Shown here: in pieces, positions 26,192 through 34,890 of the stretch
How the letters are laid out: each line of letters starts with the position of its first letter
Numbering within the stretch: position 1 is the first letter of the stretch
Source of the DNA: Streptomyces novaecaesareae
GTDB taxonomy: Bacteria; Actinomycetota; Actinomycetes; Streptomycetales; Streptomycetaceae
Direction: 5' to 3'
NCBI RefSeq assembly: GCF_000716875.1
Contig: NZ_JNWQ01000045.1
Coordinates: forward strand, 1-55,960
Length of the DNA: 55,960 nucleotides
Translations under genes and position numbers: made by a program
The notes under the pieces: generated by a model
What the model saw: only the letters and a program-made list of their open reading frames with translations
Databases searched by the model: none
What the model was told of the DNA's origin: nothing

Positions 26192-26677
26192 GGACATCCT
26201 TTCGTCTGATGAGACGTCAGGTAGCACGGGCGAGCGTACGCGGATCCTGGTCGGACGCGTGGTTGCTCGGACCGCGCGTCCCGACAGCGCTCGAATTCCA
26301 GCGCATCCGACACGACCACGACAAGGGGGGAAATCCCCATCAGAAAGTAAAAATGACCATCAGAAAGTAAAATTCACGGCAGAAATCGGGCCATGTCCGC
26401 CCCTTTTCACCGATCAGACCCGCCCGGAACCGACCGAACCCGCACCGGAAATGTCGGTGGCGAACTCTCGTCAGTGGCGAAACACCGCCACCGGCCGCAG
26501 GTCTGCCGACAGCTGCCTATTTGTCGACTCGGCCATAATCCCGGCCCCTCCGCCCCACCGTTCCTTCCCCGCCGACCCCGGCTGAAACCGGACATGACAG
26601 CCGGGGCCGACCAAGCCGCGCCAGAGCGGCCGGGAGTTCGCCCACGCACCTGTGGCCCGCGGGATCGACGTGCGGGA
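26192..26677. other. promoter-side intergenic region
   Basis: 486 bp between the peptidase start and the siderophore-interacting protein's 3' end. Apart from the direct repeats at 26337-26372 I see no gene or convincing terminator. The unusual A/T tracts mark it as regulatory. Confidence 0.5.
26337..26372. repeat. paired 16-bp direct repeats upstream of the peptidase
   Basis: CCATCAGAAAGTAAAA occurs at 26337-26352 and 26357-26372, period 20 bp (two helical turns), about 145-180 nt upstream of the peptidase start. It is strikingly AT-rich for this genome and could be a tandem activator or repressor site. Confidence 0.7.
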
Positions 26678-27529
26678 TCAGTAGGCGGCCGACCGTTCCT
26701 GAGCGTCCGCCAGGTCCTCCGCGGTCGGCGCGTCGTCCTGGGTCAGCCGGTGGCGCCAGTACCCGGCGAAGTCCACCGAGGGCCTGGGCACGCCGCGCTC
26801 CTCCACCAGGTGCCGGCGCAGCGCCCGTACCGCACCCGCCTCCCCGGCCAGCCAGGCGAACGGCGTGCCCGGCGGCAGCTCGGCGGCCCGGACGGCGCCC
26901 GCCAGCACGACGCCGGGGGCCGCGCCGTCCCGGTGCAGCCAGTGCACGGCCAGGTCGGCCCGGCTCTCCAGCGGCTGCCGCTCGGCCTCGTCCGCGACCT
27001 CGACGTACGCCAGCGCCCGCACCCCGGCCGGCAGCGCCCCGACCAGCGTCGCGATCGCGGGCAGGGCGGTCTCGTCCCCGGCCAGCAGCACCCAGTCGGC
27101 CGCCGCGGCGGCCTCGGCGAAGGGGACCGGCGGGGCGTACAGCGCCGAGGGGCCGACCATGCCGAGCCGGTCCCCCGGCGCGGCCCGCAGCGCCCAGGCG
27201 GCGGCCGGGCCGGTGTCGCCGTGCAGCACGAAGTCGATCTCGACCAGCCGGGTGCCGGGGCGCCGGCGGCGCAGCGTGAAACTGCGCATCAGGGGGCGCT
27301 CGGCCTCGGGGATCGCCAGGTAGGCCCGGTACCAGCCCATCGGGTCGTCCTGGTGCGCGGGCAGCACCGGCTCGGCCTGCCCGGCGCGCGGGAAGCAGAG
27401 CTTGAGCTGCTGGTCGGGCGCGGTGCCGACGGTGTCGGCCAGTTCCTCGGCCGCGAAGGTGATCCGGGCGGTGCGCGGCGTGATCCGGCGGACCTCGACG
27501 ACCTCGACGAAGGTGACGGGCAGTGTCAT
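26678..27529 (-). CDS. siderophore-interacting protein (FAD-dependent ferric-siderophore reductase)
   Basis: 283 aa from ATG at 27529 (GAAGGGG upstream). The FAD-binding part contains MRSFTLRRRRPG (RxYT/F-type flavin motif) and ATPGDRLGMVGPS-like AAPGDRLGMVGPS. The NAD(P)-binding part has WVLLAGDETALPAIA and the C-terminal FAWLAGEAGAVRALRRHL typical of ViuB/YqjH proteins, ending with YWRHR. It reduces ferric siderophores in the cytoplasm to release iron. It is divergent from a tetR gene and both promoters share mirrored operator-like sites. Confidence 0.93.
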   Translation of the reverse strand: MTLPVTFVEVVEVRRITPRTARITFAAEELADTVGTAPDQQLKLCFPRAGQAEPVLPAHQDDPMGWYRAYLAIPEAERPLMRSFTLRRRRPGTRLVEIDFVLHGDTGPAAAWALRAAPGDRLGMVGPSALYAPPVPFAEAAAAADWVLLAGDETALPAIATLVGALPAGVRALAYVEVADEAERQPLESRADLAVHWLHRDGAAPGVVLAGAVRAAELPPGTPFAWLAGEAGAVRALRRHLVEERGVPRPSVDFAGYWRHRLTQDDAPTAEDLADAQERSAAY

Positions 27530-27552
27530 CGCGAAACCCCTTCGATTGGTAA

Positions 27553-27601
27553 CCTTACGGCATAAAGAGTTGCCGTCGCGGCGATACTTTACGCCATAAG
27601 G
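27553..27601. promoter_or_regulatory. mirrored operator pair in the SIP/tetR divergon
   Basis: CTTTATGCCGTAAGG (minus strand, 27553-27567) and CTTTACGCCATAAGG (plus strand, 27587-27601) match at 13 of 15 positions and point outward at the two genes. Each has TTA/TAA arms. The plus copy ends in the ribosome site of tetR. Confidence 0.65.
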
Positions 27602-27610
27602 AGATGTCGG

Positions 27611-28405
27611 ATGACCGTCTACGCCGGACAGGGAGACGCCCGCCGGTCGCTCGCCCTGCTGTGGGGCGCGCCCGAAGAACCGCGCGCCGGGCGCAGCGGC
27701 CCCAAGCCGGGCCTGAGTGTGGACGCGATCGTGTCCGCCGGAATCGCCGTCGCCGACGCCGAGGGCATGGCCGCACTGTCGATGCGCGCCGTGGGCGAAC
27801 GACTCGGCCGCACCGCGATGGCGCTCTACACGTACGTGCCCGGAAAGGCCGAACTGCTCGACCTGATGCACGACCGGGCACTCGCCGAACTCCCGGCCGG
27901 GCCACCGCCCGTGGACGACTGGCGCGCCGCCGTCACCGCCTGGGCCGAGGAGCTCCACGCCTGCTACCTGCGCCACCCCTGGGTGCTCCAGGTCTCGCAG
28001 GCCCGCCCGGTCCTCGGCCCGGCCGAACTCGCCGCGATGGAAGCCCTGTTGCTCGCCCTCCGGCCCGCCGGCCTGGCGCCCCGGCGGCTGCGCGGGGCCG
28101 TCGCCGCCCTCTGGCAGTTCGTCCGCGGCCTCGCCGCCACCACCGCCGACGCCCGCGCCGCCGCAGCCGCCACCGGTGTCACGGACGAGGCCTGGTGGAC
28201 CTCTCGATCCATCCAACTCGCCGACCTGGCACCGGACTTCGCCGACCGCTTCCCGCTGCTCACCGCCCTGCAGAGCGCCGCCGACGGCACCCCCGGCGGC
28301 GCCCCCGAGGACAGCCACCGGGAGGCCTTCCACACCGGCCTCGGCATCCTGCTGGACGGCATCGCCTCCCCGGCCCCCGCCGACCCTGCGGCCGGCTCGG
28401 AGTAG
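27611..28405 (+). CDS. TetR family regulator (TetR_C ligand domain)
   Basis: 264 aa from ATG at 27611 (AAGGAGATG upstream). The HTH region is SMRAVGERLGRTAMALYTYVPGKAELLDLM (about 55-85), preceded by GPKPGLSVDAIVSAG as in tetracycline-repressor-like proteins. The C-terminal domain matches the TetR_C type. It probably represses itself and the siderophore-interacting protein gene through the mirrored operators. The inducer is unknown and no Fur/DtxR-type iron box was seen. Confidence 0.88.
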   Translation: MTVYAGQGDARRSLALLWGAPEEPRAGRSGPKPGLSVDAIVSAGIAVADAEGMAALSMRAVGERLGRTAMALYTYVPGKAELLDLMHDRALAELPAGPPPVDDWRAAVTAWAEELHACYLRHPWVLQVSQARPVLGPAELAAMEALLLALRPAGLAPRRLRGAVAALWQFVRGLAATTADARAAAAATGVTDEAWWTSRSIQLADLAPDFADRFPLLTALQSAADGTPGGAPEDSHREAFHTGLGILLDGIASPAPADPAAGSE

Positions 28406-28528
28406 AAGGCGTACGGCGGTCGCGGAAAGTCGTCGGGCGTAAAGTCTTCCCCAAGTCCTCCCCTATCTGGCATGTTTCCTTCAATTCCTGTGCGATCCCC
28501 CTCACGCACGGACCGAATCGGAGGACAC

Positions 28529-30367
28529 GTGTCATCCCTGATACCCCGGCGGCTCGGCCGACCGGCCGCAGCCCTCGCCGTGCTCTCGGCCATGGCGCTC
28601 GCCACCCCCACGGCATTCGCGACCGCCGCCCCCACGACCACCACGCCCACCGTCCCCGGCGGCGTCCCGGCGCCCGCCGCCCCCGCGGCCGCGCAGGCCC
28701 CCACCGCGGCGGGCACCGCCGCCGGCTGGGCCGCCGGCACCCGCGCCTACCTGGTGATCAGCGCACCCGCCGACATCGCCGCCGCCAAGGCCGCCGTCAC
28801 CGCCAAGGGCGGTACGGTCTTCGCGAGTTACGACCCGATCGGCGTCCTCGTCGCCCACTCGACCGACACCGGCTTCGCCGCCGCCCTGCGGACCGTCACC
28901 GGCATCCAGCAGGTCGGCGCGACCCGCACCTCCGACGTGCCGGCCGACGCCTACACCCCGGCCCTGCCCGCCAACCCCGCGCAGTCGGCCACCACGCTCA
29001 CCGAGTCCAACCGCTGGGACATGACCCAGATCAAGGCCGACCAGGCCTGGAACGTGACCACCGGCTCCCCGTCCGTCAAGGTCGGCGTGCTCGACACCGG
29101 CGTGGACGACCAACACCAGGACCTCGCGCCGAACTTCGACGCCGCCGACTCGGTCTCCTGCGCGTACGGCAAGCCCGACACCCGCACCGGCGCCTGGCGC
29201 GACGTGGACACCCACGGCACCCACGTCGCCGGCACCATCGCGGCCGCGAAGAACGGCAAGGGCGTCATCGGCGTCGCGCCGGGCGTCAAGATCACCTCGG
29301 TCCGGATCGCCGAGCCGACCAGCACCCTGTTCTACGCCGAGAACACGGTCTGCGGCTTCGTCTGGGCCGGCGACCACGGCTTCAAGGTGACCAACAACAG
29401 CTACTACACCGACCCGTGGCAGTTCAACTGCCCGAACGACCTCGACCAGGCGGCCGTCATCGAGGGCGTCAAGCGCGCCCAGGAGTACGCCGAGGGCAAG
29501 GGGTCGCTGCAGGTCGCGGCCGCCGGCAACGCCGACTACGACCTGGCGAACAAGACCACCGACACCGCGAGCCCGAACGACTCCACTCCGACCACCCGGA
29601 CCATCAGCAACGCCTGCCTCGACATCCCCACCGAACTCCCCGGCGTGGTGACCGTCGCTGCCACGGGCAGCGGCAGCGGCAAGGCCTCCTACTCCAACTT
29701 CGGCCGGGGCGTCATCGACGTCGCCGCGCCCGGCGGCGACGGCGCGACCGGCGTCTACTCGACCCTGCCCGGCGGCAAGTACGGGACCAAGAGCGGCACC
29801 TCGATGGCCTCCCCGCACGTCACCGGGGTGGCCGCGCTGATCGCGAGCACCGACCCGACGCTCACCCCCGCCGACATCCGGGCCCGGCTGGCGGCCCAGG
29901 CCAACGACCTGGCCTGCCCCGCCACGGACAGCCGCTGCACCGGCACCACCGCCGTCAACTCCTTCTTCGGCGAGGGCCAGGTCGACGCACTGAAGGCCGT
30001 CAGCGGCAGCACCCCGCCCACCGGGAAGTACTTCGAGAACACCGCCGACGTGGCGATCCCCGACAACACCACGGTGGAGAGCCCGATCACCGTCACCGGT
30101 GTCACCGGCAACGCGCCCGCGGCGCTCAAGGTCGGCGTGGACATCAAGCACACCTACCGCGGTGACCTCGTCCTCTCCCTCGTCGCCCCCGACGGCACGG
30201 TCTACCTCCTGGAGGACTTCCCGAACAACGACAGCGCCGACGACGTCGCCAAGACCTACACCGTCAACGCCGCCGCGAGCGCGGCGAACGGCACCTGGAA
30301 GCTCCGGGTGAAGGACGGCGCCTCCGGCGACACCGGCACGATCGACGCCTGGAACCTCACCTTCTGA
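28529..30367 (+). CDS. secreted S8 subtilase with C-terminal P (proprotein convertase) domain
   Basis: 612 aa from GTG at 28529 with GGAGG 4 nt upstream. A signal peptide (about 1-33) and a Pro/Ala linker precede an I9-like propeptide (about 72-135). The catalytic core is canonical: D189 in GVLDTGVDDQH, H229 in THGTHVAGT, oxyanion N334 in AAAGNADY, S425 in SGTSMASPHVTG. Cys pairs occur in the core. A P domain fills about 530-612 (VGVDIKHTYRGDLVLSL ... GTIDAWNLTF). It should be an active extracellular endopeptidase, and contrasts with the aberrant paralogue at 22691-26191. Confidence 0.93.
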   Translation: MSSLIPRRLGRPAAALAVLSAMALATPTAFATAAPTTTTPTVPGGVPAPAAPAAAQAPTAAGTAAGWAAGTRAYLVISAPADIAAAKAAVTAKGGTVFASYDPIGVLVAHSTDTGFAAALRTVTGIQQVGATRTSDVPADAYTPALPANPAQSATTLTESNRWDMTQIKADQAWNVTTGSPSVKVGVLDTGVDDQHQDLAPNFDAADSVSCAYGKPDTRTGAWRDVDTHGTHVAGTIAAAKNGKGVIGVAPGVKITSVRIAEPTSTLFYAENTVCGFVWAGDHGFKVTNNSYYTDPWQFNCPNDLDQAAVIEGVKRAQEYAEGKGSLQVAAAGNADYDLANKTTDTASPNDSTPTTRTISNACLDIPTELPGVVTVAATGSGSGKASYSNFGRGVIDVAAPGGDGATGVYSTLPGGKYGTKSGTSMASPHVTGVAALIASTDPTLTPADIRARLAAQANDLACPATDSRCTGTTAVNSFFGEGQVDALKAVSGSTPPTGKYFENTADVAIPDNTTVESPITVTGVTGNAPAALKVGVDIKHTYRGDLVLSLVAPDGTVYLLEDFPNNDSADDVAKTYTVNAAASAANGTWKLRVKDGASGDTGTIDAWNLTF

Positions 30368-30440
30368 CCGCACCGCACCACCCCCGCGGCCCCGCCGCCC
30401 GCCGCCCGCCGCAGGACGCCCGCCGCAGGACGCAGGACGC

Positions 30441-30638
30441 CTAACCGCGGCGGGCGGCGGGGATCGCCAGCAGGACGCCGAGCAGCAGCAGGGTGGCGTA
30501 CCCGACGGTCTCGTGACCGTCCGGCACCAGGAAGCGGACGAAGCCGAACAGCCGGAAGCCGCCGAGCCAACCGGACAGCAGGCCGGAGGCGCCGCCGAGG
30601 ATCAGGACGAAACCGAGGTAGCCGAGCAGGGTCTTCAT
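30441..30638 (-). CDS. small two-helix membrane protein
   Basis: 65 aa from ATG at 30638. The hydrophobic segments are about 5-25 and 42-60, ending AARRG. It is conserved-looking in composition, but I recognise no domain. The gene converges on the subtilase. The intergenic 73 bp contain repeated gccgcccgccg units complementary to the gene's own 3' end, so the region could fold as a long shared terminator stem. Confidence 0.6.
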   Translation of the reverse strand: MKTLLGYLGFVLILGGASGLLSGWLGGFRLFGFVRFLVPDGHETVGYATLLLLGVLLAIPAARRG

Positions 30639-30790
30639 ACCCCCGAGCCTAGGAATCCGCCACCGCCCGGACATCCGACTTTCGGCGCGACCGCGTACCA
30701 CCAAAGTCGTGCGCGCCGACCGCACCCCGGCCGCCACCGGACGGAGCAGCAGGCACGGCGGCGCGGCGGCGGCCCGGGTACGTTCGCCGT

Positions 30791-32161
30791 GTGCCTCCCA
30801 AGCGCATGCAGCAGAAGCCCCCGTCCGCCGCCAGGGCCGCGGCCGGCGCCGCCGCCTCGGCCCTGGTGCTCGCCGTCGGCGCCCCGATGGCCCTCGCGGC
30901 CCTCGAACAGGACGCCGCCGGCCCGGTCGGCGGGGAGCGGCTCGCCAGCCCGAACGTCCAGGTCGCGCCGCTGGCCGGGGCCCCCGCCCTGCCGTCCGAA
31001 CTGTCCGGCCGCTCCTGGCTGGTCGCCGACGCCACCACCGGCGAGGTGCTCGCCGCCCGCAACGCCCATCTGCAGCTGCCCCCGGCCAGCACCCTCAAGA
31101 TGCTGTTCGCGGACACCGTGCTGCCCAAGTTCGACCGCTCGCTGGAGCACCAGGTCACCCCGGCCGAGCTCGCCAACCTCGGCGCCGGCAGCAGCCTGGT
31201 CGGCGTCAAGGAGAACCTGCCGTACCGGGTCGAGGACCTGTGGCGGGGCGTCTTCCTCAGCTCCGGCAACGACGCCGTGCACGTCCTCGCGCACATGAAC
31301 GGCGGCATCGCGCAGACCGTCGCCGAGATGCAGGCCCGCGCCCGCACCCTGCAGGCCAAGGACACCAAGGTCGTCTCCCCCGACGGCTACGACATGGACG
31401 GCCAGGTCTCCTCCGCGTACGACCTCACGCTCTTCGCCCGCGCCGGGCTGCGCAACGCCGACTTCCGCTCCTACTGCGCCACCCGCACCGCGCGCTTCCC
31501 CGGCGGGCTGGACAAGCTCAGCGGCCAGCGCACCAGCTTCGACATCGCCAACACCGACCGGCTGCTCGGCAAGTACCCGGGCCTGATCGGCGTCAAGAAC
31601 GGCTACACCACCAACGCGGGCGCCACCTTCACCGGCGCCGCCGAACGCGGCGGCCGCACCCTGCTGGTGACGGTGATGCACCCCGAGGCGCAAGGCAAGG
31701 TCTACGACGAGGCCGCCAGCCTGCTCGACTGGGGCTTCGCGGCCGCCGGAAAGGTCCAGCCGGTCGGACAGCTGGTCGAGGACACCGCCGCCCCGGCCTC
31801 CTCCCCGGCCCCGGAGGCCGCAGCCCCGGGCGGCTCGACGCCGGAGGCCGCGGCCGCCTCCCAGCTCCCCCCGTGGGCCCGGCCGCCCGTCACCAGCAGC
31901 GACACCCCCGGCCTGGCTCCCGCCGTCTGGACGGCCGCCGTCCTCGCCACCGCCCTCGCCGCCTGGGCCACCGCCCACACCGCCGCCCGCCGCCGCACCG
32001 CCGCCGCCGCACCGGCCCCGGCCCCGGCACGGGCCCACCGCGGCGGCGCCACCGGCATCGGCGGCGCCACCGGCGTCGGCGACCGCAGCCACCGCCGCCT
32101 CACCCGCCGCGCCCGCGCCCTGGTCCACTCCGCCCGCACCAGCCGCCGTGTGCCACGCTGA
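30791..32161 (+). CDS. D-alanyl-D-alanine carboxypeptidase (peptidase S11, DacA-like)
   Basis: 456 aa from GTG at 30791. A signal sequence (about 15-37) leads to a serine DD-peptidase domain with SxxK as STLK (PPASTLKML), SxN as SGN (LSSGNDAVHVLA) and KTG as KNG (GVKNGYTTNAG). A Pro/Ala/Ser linker and a C-terminal TM helix (about 378-398) with a long Arg-rich cytoplasmic tail anchor it. It trims pentapeptides in peptidoglycan outside the membrane. KNG instead of KTG is a common S11 variant and compatible with activity. Confidence 0.92.
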   Translation: MPPKRMQQKPPSAARAAAGAAASALVLAVGAPMALAALEQDAAGPVGGERLASPNVQVAPLAGAPALPSELSGRSWLVADATTGEVLAARNAHLQLPPASTLKMLFADTVLPKFDRSLEHQVTPAELANLGAGSSLVGVKENLPYRVEDLWRGVFLSSGNDAVHVLAHMNGGIAQTVAEMQARARTLQAKDTKVVSPDGYDMDGQVSSAYDLTLFARAGLRNADFRSYCATRTARFPGGLDKLSGQRTSFDIANTDRLLGKYPGLIGVKNGYTTNAGATFTGAAERGGRTLLVTVMHPEAQGKVYDEAASLLDWGFAAAGKVQPVGQLVEDTAAPASSPAPEAAAPGGSTPEAAAASQLPPWARPPVTSSDTPGLAPAVWTAAVLATALAAWATAHTAARRRTAAAAPAPAPARAHRGGATGIGGATGVGDRSHRRLTRRARALVHSARTSRRVPR

Positions 32162-32200
32162 CCAGCCGCCGCACACCGGACAGGCCCTAGACTTCCGGCC

Positions 32201-32611
32201 ATGACCACGCCCGACCCCTCCGCCGCGGACCGGCTCGCCCGGATCGTGCGGCTCTCCTCCGGGAGCTACCTGCTCGTCACCACGTACAAGAAGGACGGCA
32301 CCGCCGTGCCGACCCCGGTGTGGGTGGTCCGGGACGGGGAGGCGCTCGGCGTCTGGACCGTCGCGGACTCCTGGAAGGTCAAGCGGATCCGCAACCGGGC
32401 CGACGTGCTGGTCGGCCCGTGCGACGTCAAGGGCCGCCCGACCGGCGACCAGTACCCGGCGACGGCCGAGATCCTCGGGCCCGAGCGCACCGCCGCCTAC
32501 CGCACCCTGCTGCGCCAGAAGTACGGCCTGCTGGGCGTGCTGACGCTGCTCGGCAGCCGGCTGCGACGCGGCGAGCGCGGCACCGTCGGGATCCGGATCA
32601 CGCTCGACTGA
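32201..32611 (+). CDS. PPOX-class F420/flavin-dependent oxidoreductase
   Basis: 136 aa from ATG at 32201. The split-barrel fold is recognisable: SSGSYLLVTTYKKDGTAVPTPVWVV, WTVADSWKVKRIRNRADVLV, and a C-terminal GTVGIRITL. Small actinobacterial proteins of this class bind F420 or FMN and reduce varied substrates. It carries no signal and would be cytosolic. Its stop codon runs into a stretch whose opposite strand looks like the start of a lost metallo-hydrolase gene. Confidence 0.85.
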   Translation: MTTPDPSAADRLARIVRLSSGSYLLVTTYKKDGTAVPTPVWVVRDGEALGVWTVADSWKVKRIRNRADVLVGPCDVKGRPTGDQYPATAEILGPERTAAYRTLLRQKYGLLGVLTLLGSRLRRGERGTVGIRITLD

Positions 32612-32773
32612 CCCGGGGACAGGTCCTGGATGCGCTCGGCGATCTCGTCGATGCGTGTCTCCATGGGCTCGCTGCCTTACGGACGGCCGGACGGCCCCCG
32701 CGCAGGCGGCGCCGGACCTGCCGGGCGCGTCGCCGGTTCGGCTGAGCGCGGCCCGGGGTGGCACGCTCAGGCC

Positions 32774-33172
32774 ATGAGAGAGAACGAGGCCGCCCCGGCC
32801 CTGCTGGTGGTGGACGGCGCGAATGTGGTCGGCTCGGTGCCGGACGGCTGGTGGCGGGACCGGCGGGGCGCCGCCGAGCGGCTGCGGGACGCGCTGGTCG
32901 CCGTCGCCGCGCGGGGCCTGCCGGAGCGGCCCGGGCCGTTGGAGGTGGTCCTGGTCGTGGAGGGCGCGGCCCGGAGCGTCGCCGGGCTGCCCGAGGTGCG
33001 GGTGGTCGAGGCGGGCGGCAGCGGGGACGACCGGATCGTGGAGCTGGTCCGCGAGGCCCGCGCCGGGGATCCGGCGCGGGCCTGCCTGGTGGTCACCGCC
33101 GACCGCGAACTGCGGGCCCGGGTGGGCGCGTTGGGCGCCGACGTCACGGGCCCGCGGAGCGTGCGGCGCTGA
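32774..33172 (+). CDS. NYN/PIN-like putative nuclease (YacP-type)
   Basis: 132 aa from ATG at 32774. VVDGANVVGS near the N-terminus, GGSGDDRIVELV in the middle and VVTADRELRARV give the spaced acidic residues of NYN/PIN-fold ribonucleases (Asp about 14, Asp-Asp about 82, Asp about 108). Similar streptomycete proteins are often labelled NTP pyrophosphohydrolases, but I see no MazG or Nudix motif. It could act on RNA; the target is unknown. Confidence 0.65.
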   Translation: MRENEAAPALLVVDGANVVGSVPDGWWRDRRGAAERLRDALVAVAARGLPERPGPLEVVLVVEGAARSVAGLPEVRVVEAGGSGDDRIVELVREARAGDPARACLVVTADRELRARVGALGADVTGPRSVRR

Positions 33173-33227
33173 ACCGGGGCCCGGGTCAGCGGGTCTGGAC
33201 GGCGTGCATGCCCCAGTGGATCGACGG

Positions 33228-33420
33228 GTCCGAGGTGAGCACGTTGACTGCTCCCCTGCCTGAAGGCGGGGGATGCCGCCTTCGTCCGGGGGATTTCTGA
33301 CTCGGGCTGCATGGTGGCCCTGCGGGCCGCCGTGTCTTATGCCCTCAACGTCAGCCGGGTACGAGTCCAGCCCGGATGAGCATCACGTGTGCGGAGTTCT
33401 TGTCCCTGGGGGATGAGACT
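33228..33420 (-). ncRNA. predicted omega RNA (reRNA) of the TnpB element
   Basis: In this family the guide RNA spans the tnpB 3' end and right-end hairpin, and continues into flanking DNA. Here the hairpin is at 33253-33272, the element end at 33244, and the guide would start CGTGCTCACCTCGG. Boundaries are inferred from family architecture, not seen directly. Confidence 0.45.
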
Positions 33421-34775
33421 CCGCACGCGGTGCAGGTGTAGGTGCGCATTCCCAGCGGCAGTGCATGCTTGGCTCTCGCCATGCAGTGCGCGCAGTCCAT
33501 CGTGGTGTGCGCGGGGTGGACCAGATGCACGGCCCTGCCGTGCTTGCGGCCCATCTCGATCAGGGCTCGCTTGGTCGCGCCGATGGCGGCGTCGGCGGCC
33601 TTCTTGGCCATGGTGGTCCTGGCGAGGAACTTCGGTCGGAAGTCCTCGACGGCTATCGCGTCGTGGTCGCGAACGACCGTCTTGGCCCACTTGCGGGCGG
33701 TGTCGTTCCGCTGGTCGGCGACCTTCCTGTGGAGCTTGGCGGTCTGCCGCTTCGCGTCGCGGTAGCCCTTGGACGCGGGCTTGCCCTTGGGGGGCTTGCG
33801 GCGTGCCATACGGCGCTGGTACTTCGCGAGTGCGGCGGCGGCGTTCTTCCCGTGCTGCGGGTGGGGCAGATCGTACGGGTCGCTGGTGGTGGTCGCGATC
33901 TCGCGCACGCCCCAGTCGATACCGATCACGTTGCCGGTGGCGGGCAGCGGCTGCGTCTCGGTTGCCACGACGAACGAGGCGTACCAGTGCCCGACGCTGT
34001 CGCGGTACACGCGAACGCTGGTCGGGTCGGCGGGAAGGCCGCGGGACCACACCACGGTCAGCACGATCCCGCCTGCAAGATGCAGACGACCGTCCTTGAT
34101 CCGGAATCCTCGCCGCGTGTAGTTCAGGGAGGGCAGCGCCTCACGCTTCTTCTTCGGCTTCGGCATCCCGGCGCGTCGATTGACCGGCAGCTTCGCCTTG
34201 ACGTCCTTGATCGCCTTCGCACGGGACTTCGCGAAGTCCCGGATGATCTGCTGCTGCGGAACCGAGCTTCCCTCGCGCAGCCATCCCATCGCCGCACGGG
34301 CCTGCGTCAGCATCCGGTCCAGCTGCGCCGGACCGGCAGTGCGCTTCTCGGTCCCGTCGGGACGACTGCGGTTGAACACGTGCGCCTGCCGGGACTGGTG
34401 GACGCACTCGTTCCAGATCCACCGGCACCGCCCCCACTCGGCTTCAAGGGCTGCGAGCGCGGTGGACGACACGCGCAAGCGGTAGGCGTACCGGGCATGC
34501 CCGGTCTCCTCCGCCGACATCGATGTCGTCACGACGGCATCACGATCCTTTTCGCACTCAGACTCCCCGAAGACTTGCACACACGACTGACAGCCAAGCA
34601 GCTATGGACCGAAGTTCCATCAACTCCGAGATCCTGCACCTGCTTGAGGCCGCTCTCAACGCCGTCCATTCCGAGACACCGGACCGCCTCGACGGCGATT
34701 CAGCTGCCCCTGACCCGCTACGCGGGAAGCCGGATTCCTCCCCCGGCTGAAGCCGGGGGCATCCTCCGGATACTC
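33244..34775 (-). mobile_element. TnpB-only IS200/IS605-family insertion (IS1341-like)
   Basis: A tnpB gene is flanked on both sides by subterminal hairpins of the same design: stems CCCCTGCC/GGCGGGGG (33253-33272) and CCCCCGGC/GCCGGGGG (34740-34759), both with TGAA loops. In tnpB orientation the right end finishes ...GTCAA at 33244, matching the TCAA-type right cleavage of this family. The left boundary is uncertain (about 34765-34780; the preceding ATCAC is a possible target/TAM). No Y1 transposase gene is present, so it would need TnpA in trans. Confidence 0.8.
33351..34580 (-). CDS. tnpB: RNA-guided endonuclease TnpB (IS200/IS605 OrfB)
   Basis: Up to 409 aa; starts at 34580 (ATG), 34532 (GTG) or 34520 (ATG, MSAEETGHARY) are all possible and the ribosome site does not decide. 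The RuvC-like active site is complete in order: IGIDWGVREIAT (Asp), IAVEDFRPKFLA (Glu), and SPRDKNSAHV (Asp). A Cys4 zinc finger lies between the last two (TMDCAHC ... YTCTACG). The arginine-rich N-terminal WED/REC region and basic bridge (RKPPKGKPASKGYRDAKRQ) are intact. TnpB cleaves DNA beside a TAM using an RNA from the element's right end, favouring element retention. Confidence 0.9.
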   Translation of the reverse strand: MQVFGESECEKDRDAVVTTSMSAEETGHARYAYRLRVSSTALAALEAEWGRCRWIWNECVHQSRQAHVFNRSRPDGTEKRTAGPAQLDRMLTQARAAMGWLREGSSVPQQQIIRDFAKSRAKAIKDVKAKLPVNRRAGMPKPKKKREALPSLNYTRRGFRIKDGRLHLAGGIVLTVVWSRGLPADPTSVRVYRDSVGHWYASFVVATETQPLPATGNVIGIDWGVREIATTTSDPYDLPHPQHGKNAAAALAKYQRRMARRKPPKGKPASKGYRDAKRQTAKLHRKVADQRNDTARKWAKTVVRDHDAIAVEDFRPKFLARTTMAKKAADAAIGATKRALIEMGRKHGRAVHLVHPAHTTMDCAHCMARAKHALPLGMRTYTCTACGVSSPRDKNSAHVMLIRAGLVPG

Positions 34776-34890
34776 GGTGATCGTAGACGGCGCACCGACG
34801 GCACGGGGCGCTGCCCGGAGGATCTCCGACTACGCAGAGGATTGTGGAGCGTACGGGAACTGACGGCGGTGCCCGTCCGACTGGTGGGAG

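Noticed and set aside
30368..30440. Repetitive gccgcc run considered as an insertion element
   Set aside because: It is a simple low-complexity repeat complementary to the adjacent 3' end; no gene or target duplication.
34604..34750. Small plus-strand frame inside the IS left end (MDRSSINSEILHLLEAALN...)
   Set aside because: It reads through the terminal hairpin, has no Y1 transposase HUH/Tyr motif, and lacks a ribosome site; insufficient to call tnpA or another gene.
34780..34890. CsoR-type copper operator before the copper operon
   Set aside because: No G-tract palindrome of the CsoR kind is visible in the short region left between the IS element and the first gene.
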